A stretch of 35,636 bases of DNA from Pseudomonadota bacterium (GCA_021821045.1 JAKACW010000046.1:1-35636); one strand, 5' to 3'; positions 18,720-28,113 are shown, counted from the first letter of the stretch. The notes: a model not told the origin generated them from the sequence alone. A program made the numbers and translations.

Positions 18720-18776
18720 AACGGAAACAAGATTGCCCCGCCTGCTCGCCATGTGCCCAGGTGGGGATTTTCCGTT
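18720..18776 (+). other. Two-stem structured intergenic element
   Basis: About 14 bp after the DUF2892 gene an 8-bp outer stem (AACGGAAA 18720-18727 / TTTCCGTT 18769-18776) encloses a 9-bp inner stem (CCCCGCCTG 18736-18744 / CAGGTGGGG 18758-18766, one G-T pair) with a 13-nt loop. It could be the 3' end or terminator of the DUF2892 transcript, or a small structured RNA. There is no downstream T-run. Confidence 0.5.
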
Positions 18777-18948
18777 GGAGCTACTAGAACTTAGTTAGAC
18801 GAAGCGAGTGTCCGCCGCTATCGTCCAAGAACAGCAAGAATGCCCTGCGGATTGTAACCGCGCACCACCGTGCCGTTAATGACGATAACGGACACCCCGC
18901 CACCGCCTAACGCTTGATGCTGCTTCGAAGATGCTCCCACACCGCGCC

Positions 18949-19131
18949 TTAAATCGGCGTCGATCCACCGGATGAATCGAGACTGATGATGCCGCCGAAC
19001 GCGCGGCGGGTCGGCAATTGCCGGCGATCGCCAATGGCAGGTTCGGACAGATAAATGCCGCGACGGTCTCGACCGGTGCGTCGACTCGAGATGCGTCGTT
19101 CGGGTCCTGCATAACGCTGATTCGTCGTCAT
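18949..19131 (-). CDS. Short arginine-rich protein
   Basis: A 60-residue protein starting MTTNQRYAGPERRISSRRTG. The repeated ERR/SRR/DRR doublets (GPERR, SSRR, GRDRRG, GDRR, PTRR) form a pattern seen in many short proteobacterial proteins of unknown function. The support for a real gene is the strong Shine-Dalgarno sequence GGAGGA seven bases before the ATG at 19131, and a position divergent from the Vgb-like gene with about 230 bp between. The tail (FGGIISLDSSGGSTPI) shows no motif. The 240 bp between it and the DUF2892 gene contain the two-stem element and nothing else that I recognise. Confidence 0.55.
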   Translation of the reverse strand: MTTNQRYAGPERRISSRRTGRDRRGIYLSEPAIGDRRQLPTRRAFGGIISLDSSGGSTPI

Positions 19132-19310
19132 AACGTCCTCCGCAGCGTAGGCTATTTCCAGCGATTCTAAGTCCAGTGTCGGGAGCCGACAACTTAATCT
19201 TCACCGTACCCAAGTTTAATGCTTAGGATATTTGGCAAGTCCATTGTCCTGATTGAACAACTGGCACGTGTCATGAAAACAATTGCACTGCGGTTTAATT
19301 CCGCGGGCGA

Positions 19311-19339
19311 TTGACTTAAGCTGCACAGCCTGATGTAAG
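19311..19339 (+). promoter_or_regulatory. Candidate sigma70-type promoter
   Basis: TTGACT (19311-19316) and TGTAAG (19334-19339) are separated by 17 bp and lie 21 bp before the ATG of the Vgb-like gene. The -35 matches at 5 of 6 positions and the -10 at 4 of 6. It would drive the three-gene Vgb-NfeD-slipin operon. Confidence 0.42.
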
Positions 19340-19360
19340 AAAACTGACGGAGACCGCACA

Positions 19361-20362
19361 ATGGGATCTGCTTCACGCGCGCTGCTTGGATTGCTCATGT
19401 TGGCCGCCTTTCCCGCCATCGCCGAGTTGCCGGTTGTGGAATATCCCGTGCCCGATGGCGACCATCCCCACGACGTCGCACCGGCGGCGGACGGCTTTGT
19501 CTGGTACACGGCTCAACGTTCCGGCGCGTTGGGCTGGCTCGATCCACGCACCGGCGCGACACGCCATATCCAATTGGGCAATGGTTCCAGTCCGCATGGC
19601 GTAATCGTCGGACCGGACGGCGCGCCCTGGATCACTGACTCGGGCCTCAATGCCATCGTGCGCGTCGACCCAAGAACATTTGCCGTGCAAGTGTTCGCAC
19701 CGCCCGCGGACACGCCCTACATGAATCTCAACACCGCAACATTCGATTTGAACGGCGTTCTGTGGTTCACCGGGCAAACGGGCTACTACGGCCGCGTCGA
19801 TCCGTCGAGTGGAAAAGTGGAAGTGTTCGACGCGCCGCGCGGCCGCGGGCCCTATGGCATCGCCACGACGCCCGACGGCAGCGTGTATTACGCCTCACTC
19901 GCCGGTTCGCATATCGCCCGCATCGACATCGCGACCGGCCGCGCCGACGTCATTGAGCCGCCCACTAAAAAGCAAGGCGCGCGACGGGTCTGGGCCGATT
20001 CCCGGAACAATATCTGGGTGAGCGAGTGGAACAGCGGACAGCTATCGAAGTACACGCCGGCAACCCAGGCATGGCAGCAATGGCGACTCCCCGGTGACGA
20101 TCCCCAGGCTTATGCGGTATACGTCGACGAGCAAGACATGGTGTGGGTGTCCGACTTCGGCGCCAACGCCATGGTACGTTTCGATCCGTCGACCGAAAAG
20201 TTCACGGTCATTCCTCTGCCAAGCCCCAGCGCCAAAGTGCGTCAAATACTCGGGCGGCCGGGAGAAGTGTGGTTGCCCTTGTCCGGTGTCGACAAACTGG
20301 CGGTTATTCGCACCGGACCCGTAGGCGAAGTGGTGATGCGCAACCCGACGAAAGCGGAATGA
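19361..20362 (+). CDS. Secreted Vgb/streptogramin-lyase-like beta-propeller
   Basis: A 333-residue protein with a cleavable signal peptide (SRALLGLLMLAAFPAIAE, cleavage near residue 21). The mature part is a propeller of about 40-residue blades with recurring GAPWITDSGLNAIVRVDP, GVLWFTGQTGYYGRVDP and GSVYYASLAGSHIARID, the Vgb (virginiamycin B lyase) repeat. Genuine Vgb is a cytoplasmic antibiotic-inactivating enzyme; this exported protein is much more likely a periplasmic ligand-binding or scaffold propeller. A CGGAG site precedes the ATG. Its stop overlaps the start of nfeD (ATGA), so it is translationally coupled to a membrane protease gene. Fold confident, role unknown. Confidence 0.87.
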   Translation: MGSASRALLGLLMLAAFPAIAELPVVEYPVPDGDHPHDVAPAADGFVWYTAQRSGALGWLDPRTGATRHIQLGNGSSPHGVIVGPDGAPWITDSGLNAIVRVDPRTFAVQVFAPPADTPYMNLNTATFDLNGVLWFTGQTGYYGRVDPSSGKVEVFDAPRGRGPYGIATTPDGSVYYASLAGSHIARIDIATGRADVIEPPTKKQGARRVWADSRNNIWVSEWNSGQLSKYTPATQAWQQWRLPGDDPQAYAVYVDEQDMVWVSDFGANAMVRFDPSTEKFTVIPLPSPSAKVRQILGRPGEVWLPLSGVDKLAVIRTGPVGEVVMRNPTKAE

Positions 20363-21807
20363 GCCGTTTCCACACTAGCGTCGTTGTTCCACCTGACCCG
20401 TCTCTGCGGCGACGCAGCGCGCACAAGTGGCTGCGAACCGCTCTGTTGATTCCGTTCCTTCTCGCCGCCGCGCTGTTGGGCAAGGAAGTAACAAGTCAGG
20501 AAGCGGGCGGTCCGATTCTGCAATTGACCATCGATGGCGCCATCGGGCCGGCCACGGTCGACTATATCGAGCGCGCGTTGGAAACGGCGACGGACAGGCA
20601 AGCACATCTCATCGTGATACGCATGGACACGCCGGGCGGTTTGGACTCCGCCATGCGCGACATCATCAAACTGATCACCAGTTCCACGGTGCCGATCGCG
20701 ACATTTGTCGCCCCGAGCGGCGCGCGAGCGGCCAGCGCCGGGACCTATTTACTCTATGCCAGCCACATCGCCGCCATGGCGCCGGGCACCAACTTGGGCG
20801 CGGCCACACCTGTGGAGGTCGCCGGTTTCTCGCCGCCAGGAAGCAAAGAGAAAGAAAAAGACCAACCAAGCAGCGACGAGAAGGGAGCCGATTCCAGCGA
20901 TAACGCCATGCGGCGCAAAGTGGTGAATGACGCCGTGGCGTACATCCGCGGTTTGGCCACGCTGCACGGTCGTAATGCCGACTGGGCCGAAAAAGCAGTG
21001 CGGGAAGCGGCCAGCCTGCCCGCCGAGGAAGCGTTAGCCCTGGATGTCGTCGACATCGTCGCCGGCGGCCTGCCCGACCTCTTGAAACAACTCGACGGAC
21101 GCGACGTACAGGTGCAGGGCAAACCTTACGCGCTGCATACGGCGGGTCTGACCGTCGAGCCCTACGAACCGGATTGGCGCAACCGCCTCTTGAGCGTGAT
21201 CACCAATCCCAACGTCGCCTACATCCTGCTGCTCGTGGGCATTTACGGCTTGATCTTCGAGTTCGCCAATCCCGGCGCCGTCGTGCCGGGAACGGTCGGC
21301 GCGATTTGTTTATTGTTGGCGCTGTATGCGTTCCAATTGCTGCCCATCAACTATGCCGGCGTCGGCTTGCTGCTGCTGGGCGTGGCCCTCATGGTCGGAG
21401 AAGCGTTTCAACCCAGCTTCGGCATCTTGGGCATCGGCGGCGTCATTGCCTTTTTGTTCGGCTCGATCATCTTGATGGAAACGGAAGCGCCCGGCTTCGG
21501 CATCGATATTTCGCTGATCGTTACCTTCACCGCCATCAGTGCTCTGGTGTTCATCTTCGTTGTCGGCATGGCGCTCAACGCGCGCCGCCGGCCGGTGGTG
21601 AGCGGTATGGAGCAATTGGTGGGCGGCGAAGCCCTGGTATTGGAAAATTTTTCCAGTGAAGGACAGGTGTCGATTCACAGTGAAATCTGGCGAGCCACCA
21701 CGGCCGTTCCCGTCCGCAAGGGTCAGCCGGTAAAAGTGACCGGCATCAAAGGCCTCACCTTGCAGGTGGAACCGGTGGCCACAGCACACAAGGAGTCCGA
21801 ACAATGA
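20359..21807 (+). CDS. nfeD: NfeD1-type membrane serine protease
   Basis: A 482-residue long-form NfeD from the ATG at 20359 (ATGA overlap with the previous gene). After a signal/anchor helix (about residues 25-42) comes a ClpP-class protease domain with MDTPGGL and the nucleophile region [10 protein letters not shown] (Ser126 by comparison with PH1510), then the lysine-bearing region after [14 protein letters not shown]. About four membrane helices follow (about 280-420), ending with an OB-fold soluble domain ([20 protein letters not shown]). The protease cleaves the C-terminus of its partner slipin/stomatin in archaea. The slipin gene follows with another ATGA overlap, which supports this pairing. 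Confidence 0.93.
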   Translation: MSRFHTSVVVPPDPSLRRRSAHKWLRTALLIPFLLAAALLGKEVTSQEAGGPILQLTIDGAIGPATVDYIERALETATDRQAHLIVIRMDTPGGLDSAMRDIIKLITSSTVPIATFVAPSGARAASAGTYLLYASHIAAMAPGTNLGAATPVEVAGFSPPGSKEKEKDQPSSDEKGADSSDNAMRRKVVNDAVAYIRGLATLHGRNADWAEKAVREAASLPAEEALALDVVDIVAGGLPDLLKQLDGRDVQVQGKPYALHTAGLTVEPYEPDWRNRLLSVITNPNVAYILLLVGIYGLIFEFANPGAVVPGTVGAICLLLALYAFQLLPINYAGVGLLLLGVALMVGEAFQPSFGILGIGGVIAFLFGSIILMETEAPGFGIDISLIVTFTAISALVFIFVVGMALNARRRPVVSGMEQLVGGEALVLENFSSEGQVSIHSEIWRATTAVPVRKGQPVKVTGIKGLTLQVEPVATAHKESEQ

Positions 21808-22559
21808 CGGCATACGTCTTCTATACCATAGGCATCCTCGCGGTGCTGTTCTTCACCAGCGCCATTCGCATTCTGCGCGAATACGAACGCGGCGTCGTCT
21901 TCCTGCTCGGCCGCTTCTGGAAGGTGAAAGGCCCCGGGTTCATTATCATCATCCCGCTCATTCAACAAATGGTACGGGTCGACCTGCGCACCGTGGTCAT
22001 GGACGTTCCGACCCAGGACGTCATCTCACGGGACAACGTTTCGGTGAAGGTAAACGCGGTGGTTTACTTTCGCGTGATTGCGCCGGACAACGCCATCATC
22101 CAAGTGGAAAACTTCTTCGACGCCACCAGTCAACTGGCGCAGACCACCTTGCGCTCCGTGCTAGGCCAGCACGAACTGGACGAAATGCTGGCCGAGCGCG
22201 AACGCTTGAACGCGGATATTCAGAAGATTCTCGATGCCCAGACCGATGCGTGGGGCATTAAAGTGACCAATGTCGAAATCAAGCACGTCGACCTCGATGA
22301 GAGCATGGTGCGCGCCATCGCCAAACAAGCGGAAGCCGAACGAGTGCGGCGCGCCAAGATCATCCACGCCGAGGGGGAAATGCAAGCGTCGGCGAAGCTG
22401 CTGGAAGCGGCGAAAATTCTCGCCCAGCAACCGCAAGCCTTGCAGTTACGCTACCTGCAAACCCTGACCGAGATCGCCGGCGAGCGCTCCAACACCATCG
22501 TGTTTCCCTTGCCGATGGATGTCGTCGCCACGTTGATCGAGAAGCATAAAGGGGGGTAA
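21804..22559 (+). CDS. Slipin/stomatin-type SPFH-domain membrane protein
   Basis: A 251-residue slipin. An N-terminal membrane hairpin (about residues 3-22) leads into the SPFH/band-7 domain ([51 protein letters not shown]). A coiled coil follows ([20 protein letters not shown]), then a C-terminal segment [13 protein letters not shown] of the kind cleaved by NfeD proteases. It organises membrane microdomains as an oligomer. It overlaps nfeD by 4 bp. The stop is followed at once by a half repeat element. Confidence 0.95.
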   Translation: MTAYVFYTIGILAVLFFTSAIRILREYERGVVFLLGRFWKVKGPGFIIIIPLIQQMVRVDLRTVVMDVPTQDVISRDNVSVKVNAVVYFRVIAPDNAIIQVENFFDATSQLAQTTLRSVLGQHELDEMLAERERLNADIQKILDAQTDAWGIKVTNVEIKHVDLDESMVRAIAKQAEAERVRRAKIIHAEGEMQASAKLLEAAKILAQQPQALQLRYLQTLTEIAGERSNTIVFPLPMDVVATLIEKHKGG

Positions 22560-22560
22560 G

Positions 22561-22626
22561 AATCGCGGAATGATCCGCTCCCACAACTGTCCGGCGCTGT
22601 GGGAGCGGTTTCCGATGCACATGGAT
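22561..22626. repeat. Two half palindromic elements (D)
   Basis: Right half 22561-22584 (AATCGCGGAATGATC, then the outer arm 22575-22584) starts one base after the slipin stop. Left half 22599-22626 (outer arm 22599-22608, then TTTCCGATGCACATGGAT) follows after 14 bp and breaks off inside the extra hairpin module. The order right-half then left-half is what remains when the flanking halves of two neighbouring copies are lost. It sits between convergent genes. Confidence 0.85.
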
Positions 22627-22646
22627 CCCAGCCCCTTCACACGACT

Positions 22647-23045
22647 CTACTGAGCTTCCTTGTGCGTGCTCGACTTGATCGCGTCGACAGCGTGTTCGAC
22701 CTGCTCTTTGACGCTACCCGGGAAATCGCCGGGGATGTTGGTCTCGGACGTGTGGTGACTGACATCGAGAACCGGATCCCAGCCCAGGATCGCGGTCAAC
22801 GCCGGATAGATGCCGAGTAAAGGCAGCACCACCCACCAACCGCTTGCGGCGAAGACGCCTTCATCGAGGTAGAACACCGATCCGATTAACGCCGCCCCGA
22901 GCACGAATCGAAAGAGTCGGTCGAGCGTGCCGACGTTTTGTTTGCGGAAGTGGCGATTCATCCATCGGAATCGCCGCTCATAGCGCGAGGCTTCTCTGGC
23001 TTGCTCGCGTTCATATCCACGATCATTCATTGCTATGTGTTTCAT
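22647..23045 (-). CDS. DUF2892 protein with charged N-terminus
   Basis: A 132-residue protein. A basic, Arg/Glu-rich N-terminal region (about residues 1-38) precedes the DUF2892 core: NVGTLDRLFRFVLGAALIGSV, a second hydrophobic segment GWWVVLPLLGIYPALTAI, and LGWDPVLDV. A polar tail of about 35 residues follows. A strong GGAGGT lies 6 nt before the ATG at 23045; an internal ATG at codon 6 has no such site. It is the second DUF2892 member in the window after 18386-18706. Function unknown; probably an inner-membrane protein. Confidence 0.8.
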   Translation of the reverse strand: MKHIAMNDRGYEREQAREASRYERRFRWMNRHFRKQNVGTLDRLFRFVLGAALIGSVFYLDEGVFAASGWWVVLPLLGIYPALTAILGWDPVLDVSHHTSETNIPGDFPGSVKEQVEHAVDAIKSSTHKEAQ

Positions 23046-23275
23046 CGCGACCTCCTTTTGGGCACGTCTTGATTGACATCACAGCAAAGCGAACCTGCAC
23101 ACCACACAGTGGAAAGCAATCACAACAATTGCGCGGCTTTGAAGGCTGCGCTTCACTTACCTGTACCATTGGTGGGACGGTGATGGATACCGAAAGTTCA
23201 AATAAACTTTTCCTGCGCTTTGTGCGCGGAGTTGAAAAAAACAATGTATTTCATGCCGGAAACTTGCACGTTCCT

Positions 23276-25504
23276 TCACCCGGTGGCGCGCCTAACAATG
23301 CGCAGCGGGACCGCTGCTCCGACTGTAAAGAAAAAGGTCGCGCCCTGGCCGGGCCGACTCTCCGCCCAAATCCGACCGCCATGACGATGAAGGATTCGCG
23401 CGACAATGGCCAATCCCACACCTGTGCCCTCGAACTCCTCTCTACTGTGCAACCGTTGAAAAGGCTCAAACAACTTTTCCGCGTACGCCATATCAAAGCC
23501 GACACCGTTATCCCGTACGCTGTAGACCGTTTCGCCGTCGATCTGCGCGACATCGATCTCGATTCGCGGTTTCGCCGTTCGGCGCGTATATTTCCAAGCA
23601 TTACCGATCAGATTCTCAAGCACCAGTCTCAGCAAACGCGGATCACCCCGACACACCAAGCCAGGCTTAACCGAAATCTGCACCGTCCGCTCACTCTCCG
23701 CGGTACGCAACTGCTCTACCACTTCGGCAGCAAGCCCGCTGATGTCGACGTGCTCGATTTTCAGTTCACCGCGCGCAACGCGCGAAAACTCCAACAAATC
23801 GTCGATAAGCTGGGCCATACGCTTCGTTGCGCCGCACACGCGCTCGAGATAAGAATGCGCCTCGGGCGCCAGCTGCTTTGAATGATCCTCCAAGAGGATT
23901 CGACTGAAGCCGTCGATCGCCCGCAACGGCGCCCGCAGATCGTGGGAAACCGAATAGGCAAAGGATTCCAGTTCCTTATTGGAGACCGATAGCTGGCGGG
24001 TGCGTTCCTCGACGAGCCGCTCGAGGTGCTCTTGATATACCCGCAGTTGTTCCTCCGCCCGCTTCGCCTCGGTGATGTCTTGCACCGTGCCCACGGAGCG
24101 AATTGGATTCCCCGCATCGTCATAATCGGTATGACATACCTCACGAACGAACTTGACGCGCCCATCGGGCATGAGCAGTCGATGCACGATGTCGTACGGT
24201 TCTTGTTTCGCGACTGAACTCGTATAGGCTCTATTGACCAAATCCCGGTCGTCGGGGTGCACCGCCTTAAGAAACGCTTCATATGACGCTTGAAACTGAT
24301 CGGGATCGATCTCAAAAATGCGATAGATTTCGTCCGACCACTGTAATTTATTGTGTACGATATCGAGTTCCCAACTGCCGACGTGCGCAAGGCGTTGCGC
24401 CTCGGCGAGACGCGCTTCGCTGGCGCGCAGAACCTGTTCAATCTGTCGCCGCGAGGAAATGTCCCTCATCAGGGTCGAGATGAAATCCACGCGACCATCG
24501 GAACCGATGTGGCGCAGAATAACTTGGGAAACTGGAATTTCGTTTCCGTCCGCTGAAAGCAATGCCGTCTCTCCTGACCAATTGCCCGTTCGCAGTGCCG
24601 TCGGAATGCCTTCATTGAGAATTATGTCGCTCGCCCACGCCGGGTGCACGTCCGGAATGCGCAGCGTTGAAACCTCCCGATCGCCGATACCGATCAGACG
24701 CCGCCCACCAGCGTTCATATAGAGAATATTGCGATCAAGATCGGCAAAGCTGATGAAGTCGGGCGTCGCCTCGACGATGGCAATGAGCCGGTCCCGCTCC
24801 CCCTCGGCGTCGCGGCGCTGCGCTATCTCCGCGTTCAGTCGTTGGTTCTTATCCGCCAGATCAGCCATTTGCGTTCCGATCGCGTCGCGCATGCGTAGAA
24901 AGCTCTGGCCAAGTTCCCTCAGTTCTTGGGCACCTTGCGGGTGAAATCTCTCATCCATTTTACCGACCGCCATGGCCCGGGCCGCCTCGGTCAACCGCTC
25001 GATCGGTCGCGACAGAGCGCGGGCGAAGAAATACATCACCACAGCCAATCCAAGCAGTGCCGCCATCGAGACGATGATCAGTTCGTCGCGGGACTTGCGC
25101 AGACGATTATCGATACTTGCCGTGGAATAGACGACTTCGACTACACCCAGCTCTTCGGCCCCGCGGTTGACCTCAAGCCGATAAACCAAACGTTCGCCGT
25201 CGCCGACCGCCGGGGTACGCTCTTGCGACATGACCATGCCGTCACTGCGGCGAGTAAGCTTCAACAGGACGATTTCGGGGTTCACAAAAAATGCATCGAG
25301 ATCGCTCTGCACACTCTCCACGTCGCCGCGATAAAGCGGCCCCGCAAGAAGTGAACCGATAAGCCGGTTGGTTTCCGCGATGGTTCTATCCAAGCGCGCT
25401 CGCGCGGCGCGTTCCTCCCGCTCGAGAAAATAGACGGTGTAAATCCCATTTGCGACAGCCACCGCCGCAAGCACAGCTCCGATAATTCGACTTCGTATCT
25501 TCAT
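23276..25504 (-). CDS. Membrane sensor histidine kinase with HAMP and two PAS domains
   Basis: A 742-residue kinase from the ATG at 25504; the open frame continues upstream but without a hydrophobic start. TM1 spans about residues 6-26, a periplasmic sensor 27-139, TM2 141-161, HAMP 162-215, PAS 1 about 240-360 (LDRNILYMNAGGRRLIGI) and PAS 2 about 375-490 (LQWSDEIYRIFEID, then the PAC end GTVQDITEAKRAEE). The coiled coil and HisKA domain carry His521 in [18 protein letters not shown]. The HATPase boxes are ENLIGNAWKY, DNGVGFDM and GTGVGLAIV. No response regulator is next to it. Its kinase core is strikingly close to that of the soluble kinase at 207-1385. The 190 bp upstream show nothing identifiable. 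Confidence 0.93.
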   Translation of the reverse strand: MKIRSRIIGAVLAAVAVANGIYTVYFLEREERAARARLDRTIAETNRLIGSLLAGPLYRGDVESVQSDLDAFFVNPEIVLLKLTRRSDGMVMSQERTPAVGDGERLVYRLEVNRGAEELGVVEVVYSTASIDNRLRKSRDELIIVSMAALLGLAVVMYFFARALSRPIERLTEAARAMAVGKMDERFHPQGAQELRELGQSFLRMRDAIGTQMADLADKNQRLNAEIAQRRDAEGERDRLIAIVEATPDFISFADLDRNILYMNAGGRRLIGIGDREVSTLRIPDVHPAWASDIILNEGIPTALRTGNWSGETALLSADGNEIPVSQVILRHIGSDGRVDFISTLMRDISSRRQIEQVLRASEARLAEAQRLAHVGSWELDIVHNKLQWSDEIYRIFEIDPDQFQASYEAFLKAVHPDDRDLVNRAYTSSVAKQEPYDIVHRLLMPDGRVKFVREVCHTDYDDAGNPIRSVGTVQDITEAKRAEEQLRVYQEHLERLVEERTRQLSVSNKELESFAYSVSHDLRAPLRAIDGFSRILLEDHSKQLAPEAHSYLERVCGATKRMAQLIDDLLEFSRVARGELKIEHVDISGLAAEVVEQLRTAESERTVQISVKPGLVCRGDPRLLRLVLENLIGNAWKYTRRTAKPRIEIDVAQIDGETVYSVRDNGVGFDMAYAEKLFEPFQRLHSREEFEGTGVGLAIVARILHRHGGRIWAESRPGQGATFFFTVGAAVPLRIVRRATG

Positions 25505-25693
25505 GGCCGAGGCACTCGATGTCCTCCAAGCAATGCGAATACAGAGACACTCCGTGCGCATCAGGATAGATAGCGCGTCTTGTACTGGCGACAATGGCGA
25601 GATATGTTAATCGATTTCCGGAAATTGCACAGCCGTCTACATTAGGCGCGCCGGCAGCATGGAATACGAATACACAACGACCGACAGACGCAG

Positions 25694-26689
25694 TTACAGT
25701 CTGGAAATGATTCGCGCGTGCGGCTTGCTGGGAACGGAGGAAAGATAGTGAACACTGAATAGGTCGGCCGAATCGGTCCATACTCGCCGTGGGTGGAAAC
25801 CGGCGGCACGGGCCAACGCGTGGAACTGCTCGATGGAGTATTTGTATGAGTTCTCAGTGTGAATACTATCGCCGCGCTCGAAGCTGAAGCGTCGACCGAG
25901 CACGTGAATGTCCTGGCGGCCTCGGCTGACCAGGTGTATCTCGATGCGTCCCGGCCCACCATTGTAAAACGCGCGATGTTGAAATCCGTCGACGTTCAAC
26001 GTCGCACCGAGTTCGCGGAGTATGCGTTTCAGCAGATTCCGATTGAATGCGGCGGTGATGCCCTGGCTGTCGTTATAGGCGTCGTGGAGAATCCGCGGGT
26101 CCTTCTTCAAGTCGACGCCGATAAGCAAACCGCCATTCGGCTGCGCCACGCGCCGCAGGCGTTGCAGCAGCGTCAATGCGTCGTGGGGCTCGAAATTGCC
26201 GATGGTAGATCCCGGAAAAAACAACACCCGCCGCTCGGACTCCGCGAATATCGGCAAGTCGAACTCCTCGGAGAAATCGGCGCACACGGCATGGGTCTCG
26301 AGCCACGGGTAGTCGCGTGCCAAACGCGATACCGAGTCGTGCAAAAACGCCTGTGAAATGTCAAGTCCGGCATAATGGCGCGGCCGCAGCGCCTCAAGCA
26401 GCAACCTGATCTTGCGCGATGCACCGCTGCCCAGCTCGATCAGCGTCGCATCCTTGCCGATCAGCCCCGACAGCTCCATCGCACACGCCTGCAGAATCCC
26501 CATCTCCGTGCGCGTCGGATAGTACTCCGGCAGATCGCAGATTGCGTCGAATAACCGCGAGCCTTCCTCGTCGTAGAAGAACTTCGGCGAAATGCGCCGC
26601 GGCCGACGGGTCAAGCCCTGTAGAACCGCATCGCCCAGGCATTGCGGCGATGGGGCTGTGCCATGAAAACGGATCGATTGCTTTTTCAT
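25694..26689 (-). CDS. egtD: L-histidine N-alpha-methyltransferase
   Basis: EgtD, 331 residues from the ATG at 26689, which overlaps the egtB stop (ATGA); a much longer open frame upstream lies inside egtB and is ignored. It trimethylates histidine to hercynine using three SAM, the first step of ergothioneine synthesis. Landmarks are SPKFFYDEEGSRLFDAI, LPEYYPTRTEMGIL, the SAM site LIELGSGASRKIRLLLEAL, FFPGSTIGNF, GVDLKKD and the C-terminal HTENSYKYS. Length matches the family (about 320). EgtB, encoded directly upstream, uses its product, so the pair is a two-gene pathway unit. Confidence 0.96.
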   Translation of the reverse strand: MKKQSIRFHGTAPSPQCLGDAVLQGLTRRPRRISPKFFYDEEGSRLFDAICDLPEYYPTRTEMGILQACAMELSGLIGKDATLIELGSGASRKIRLLLEALRPRHYAGLDISQAFLHDSVSRLARDYPWLETHAVCADFSEEFDLPIFAESERRVLFFPGSTIGNFEPHDALTLLQRLRRVAQPNGGLLIGVDLKKDPRILHDAYNDSQGITAAFNRNLLKRILRELGATLNVDGFQHRAFYNGGPGRIEIHLVSRGRQDIHVLGRRFSFERGDSIHTENSYKYSIEQFHALARAAGFHPRRVWTDSADLFSVHYLSSVPSKPHARIISRL

Positions 26690-27993
26690 AGGTCGCGCGC
26701 CAAGCGCAGACCGGAAAACTGCCAGCGGTCCGCAGGGTAGAAAAAATTGCGATAACTGGCGCGAATGTGCGCCGTCGGCGTCACACATGAACCGCCGCGA
26801 AGGACAAGCTGGTTGACCATGAACTTGCCATTGTATTCGCCGAGCGCTCCGCTCGCCGGGCGGTAACCGGGATAAGGCGCATACGCACTCTGCGTCCACT
26901 CCCAAACATCGCCGAACATTTGGGCGACAGGTTCGTCGCCCGCGGCGGCCGGAACAGGATGCAGATGGTCCGCTTCGCGCAAATTGCCCGCGCATACGTG
27001 CTCGTTCGCCACGGCCTCCCACTCCGCTTCCGTGGGCAGGCGCGCCCCGGCCCAGCGCGCGTAGGCGTCGGCCTCGTAGTAGCTGATGTGACAGACGGGT
27101 TCGAGTTCGTCCAGCGGGCGCAGACCGCCAAGCGTAAACATGAACCACCCGCCGTCGTTTTGCTGCCAGTAAAGCGGGGACTGCCATCCCCGTTCATTGG
27201 CCGCGCGCCAGCCGTCGGACAACCATAACTCGGGTCGCCGGTAGCCGCCGTCGTCCAAGAATGCGAGATACTCGCCGTTGGTGACAAGCCGCGACGCAAC
27301 GGCATGGGGCGACAACAAAACCCGATGGCGCGGCGTTTCGTTGTCGAACGCGAACCCATCCCCGTGGTGACCGATGCGGTATTCCCCGCCTTCACGCGAA
27401 AGCCATCTCAACGGGGTTTGGACGACGGCAGCGGCGCGCTTAAGATCGTCGCGATATGCCGGCGCAAGCGGATTGAAAAAGAGGTTGTATTTGATATCGG
27501 TTAAAAACAGTTCCTGGTGCTGCTCTTCGTGATGGCAACCCAGTTGCGCGCGCGATTCGATCGCCGCCCACTGCGCTTCCGGCGTGTTCGTGAGCAGCGC
27601 ATGCATGGCTTCATCCACATGGGCTCGATAGCGGTATACCTCGCCGATGGTGGGCCGCGATAGGAGTCCGCGCTGAGATCGGGGAAATTGAGCGCCGACG
27701 CCGTTGTAGTACGAGTTGAACAGATAGGCGAACTGCGGATGAAACTCGCGATAGTCGGCAACAAACGGTTTAAGCAGAAACGTCTCGAAAAACCAGGTGG
27801 TATGGGCGAGATGCCACTTGGCCGGGCTGACATCGGCCATGGCCTGTAAATTGTAGTCGTCCGGAGCAAGCGGTTGCGCAAGAGATTCGCTCGCGGCGCG
27901 CGCGCTGTGATATCGCGCTTCTGCGTCATTGCGCAATGAACGATCGTCTCGCGTCGCGCCGCGTTGCAGAACGGCGCCAGGGGTTCGCGTCAC
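26686..27993 (-). CDS. egtB: Hercynine oxygenase (sulfoxide synthase) EgtB
   Basis: EgtB, 435 residues from a GTG at 27993, chosen because a GGGAG site lies just upstream and the length then matches relatives; an in-frame codon at 28065 adds 24 atypical residues. The N-terminal DinB-like domain carries the iron ligands His64 (WHLAHTTWFF) and HHEEQHQE (His145, His149, with Glu151). The C-terminal FGE-sulfatase domain shows RLPTEAEWEAVANE, GDVWEWTQSAYAPYPGYRP, LRGGSCVTP and the final RWQFSGLRLARDL. The enzyme couples hercynine to gamma-glutamylcysteine or cysteine with O2. No egtA, egtC or egtE is nearby. The gene is upstream of and overlapping with egtD. Confidence 0.95.
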   Translation of the reverse strand: MTRTPGAVLQRGATRDDRSLRNDAEARYHSARAASESLAQPLAPDDYNLQAMADVSPAKWHLAHTTWFFETFLLKPFVADYREFHPQFAYLFNSYYNGVGAQFPRSQRGLLSRPTIGEVYRYRAHVDEAMHALLTNTPEAQWAAIESRAQLGCHHEEQHQELFLTDIKYNLFFNPLAPAYRDDLKRAAAVVQTPLRWLSREGGEYRIGHHGDGFAFDNETPRHRVLLSPHAVASRLVTNGEYLAFLDDGGYRRPELWLSDGWRAANERGWQSPLYWQQNDGGWFMFTLGGLRPLDELEPVCHISYYEADAYARWAGARLPTEAEWEAVANEHVCAGNLREADHLHPVPAAAGDEPVAQMFGDVWEWTQSAYAPYPGYRPASGALGEYNGKFMVNQLVLRGGSCVTPTAHIRASYRNFFYPADRWQFSGLRLARDL

Positions 27994-28113
27994 ATTACCG
28001 CTCCCGCCAAAAAAAAACGATATTGAATCACAAGCGTCGGCGATGGCCAACCGGACAAATCGCACGCGAGCTGCGCGGAATTAAAGTCATCGCTGATTGA
28101 GATTGTCGGCAAT

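Noticed and set aside
19361-20362. Virginiamycin B lyase antibiotic resistance gene
   Set aside because: Only the propeller repeat is shared; this protein has a signal peptide and sits in an NfeD-slipin operon.
26690-27187. N-terminal extension of egtD
   Set aside because: The extension lies wholly inside egtB; the ATG at 26689 overlaps the egtB stop and gives the normal family length.
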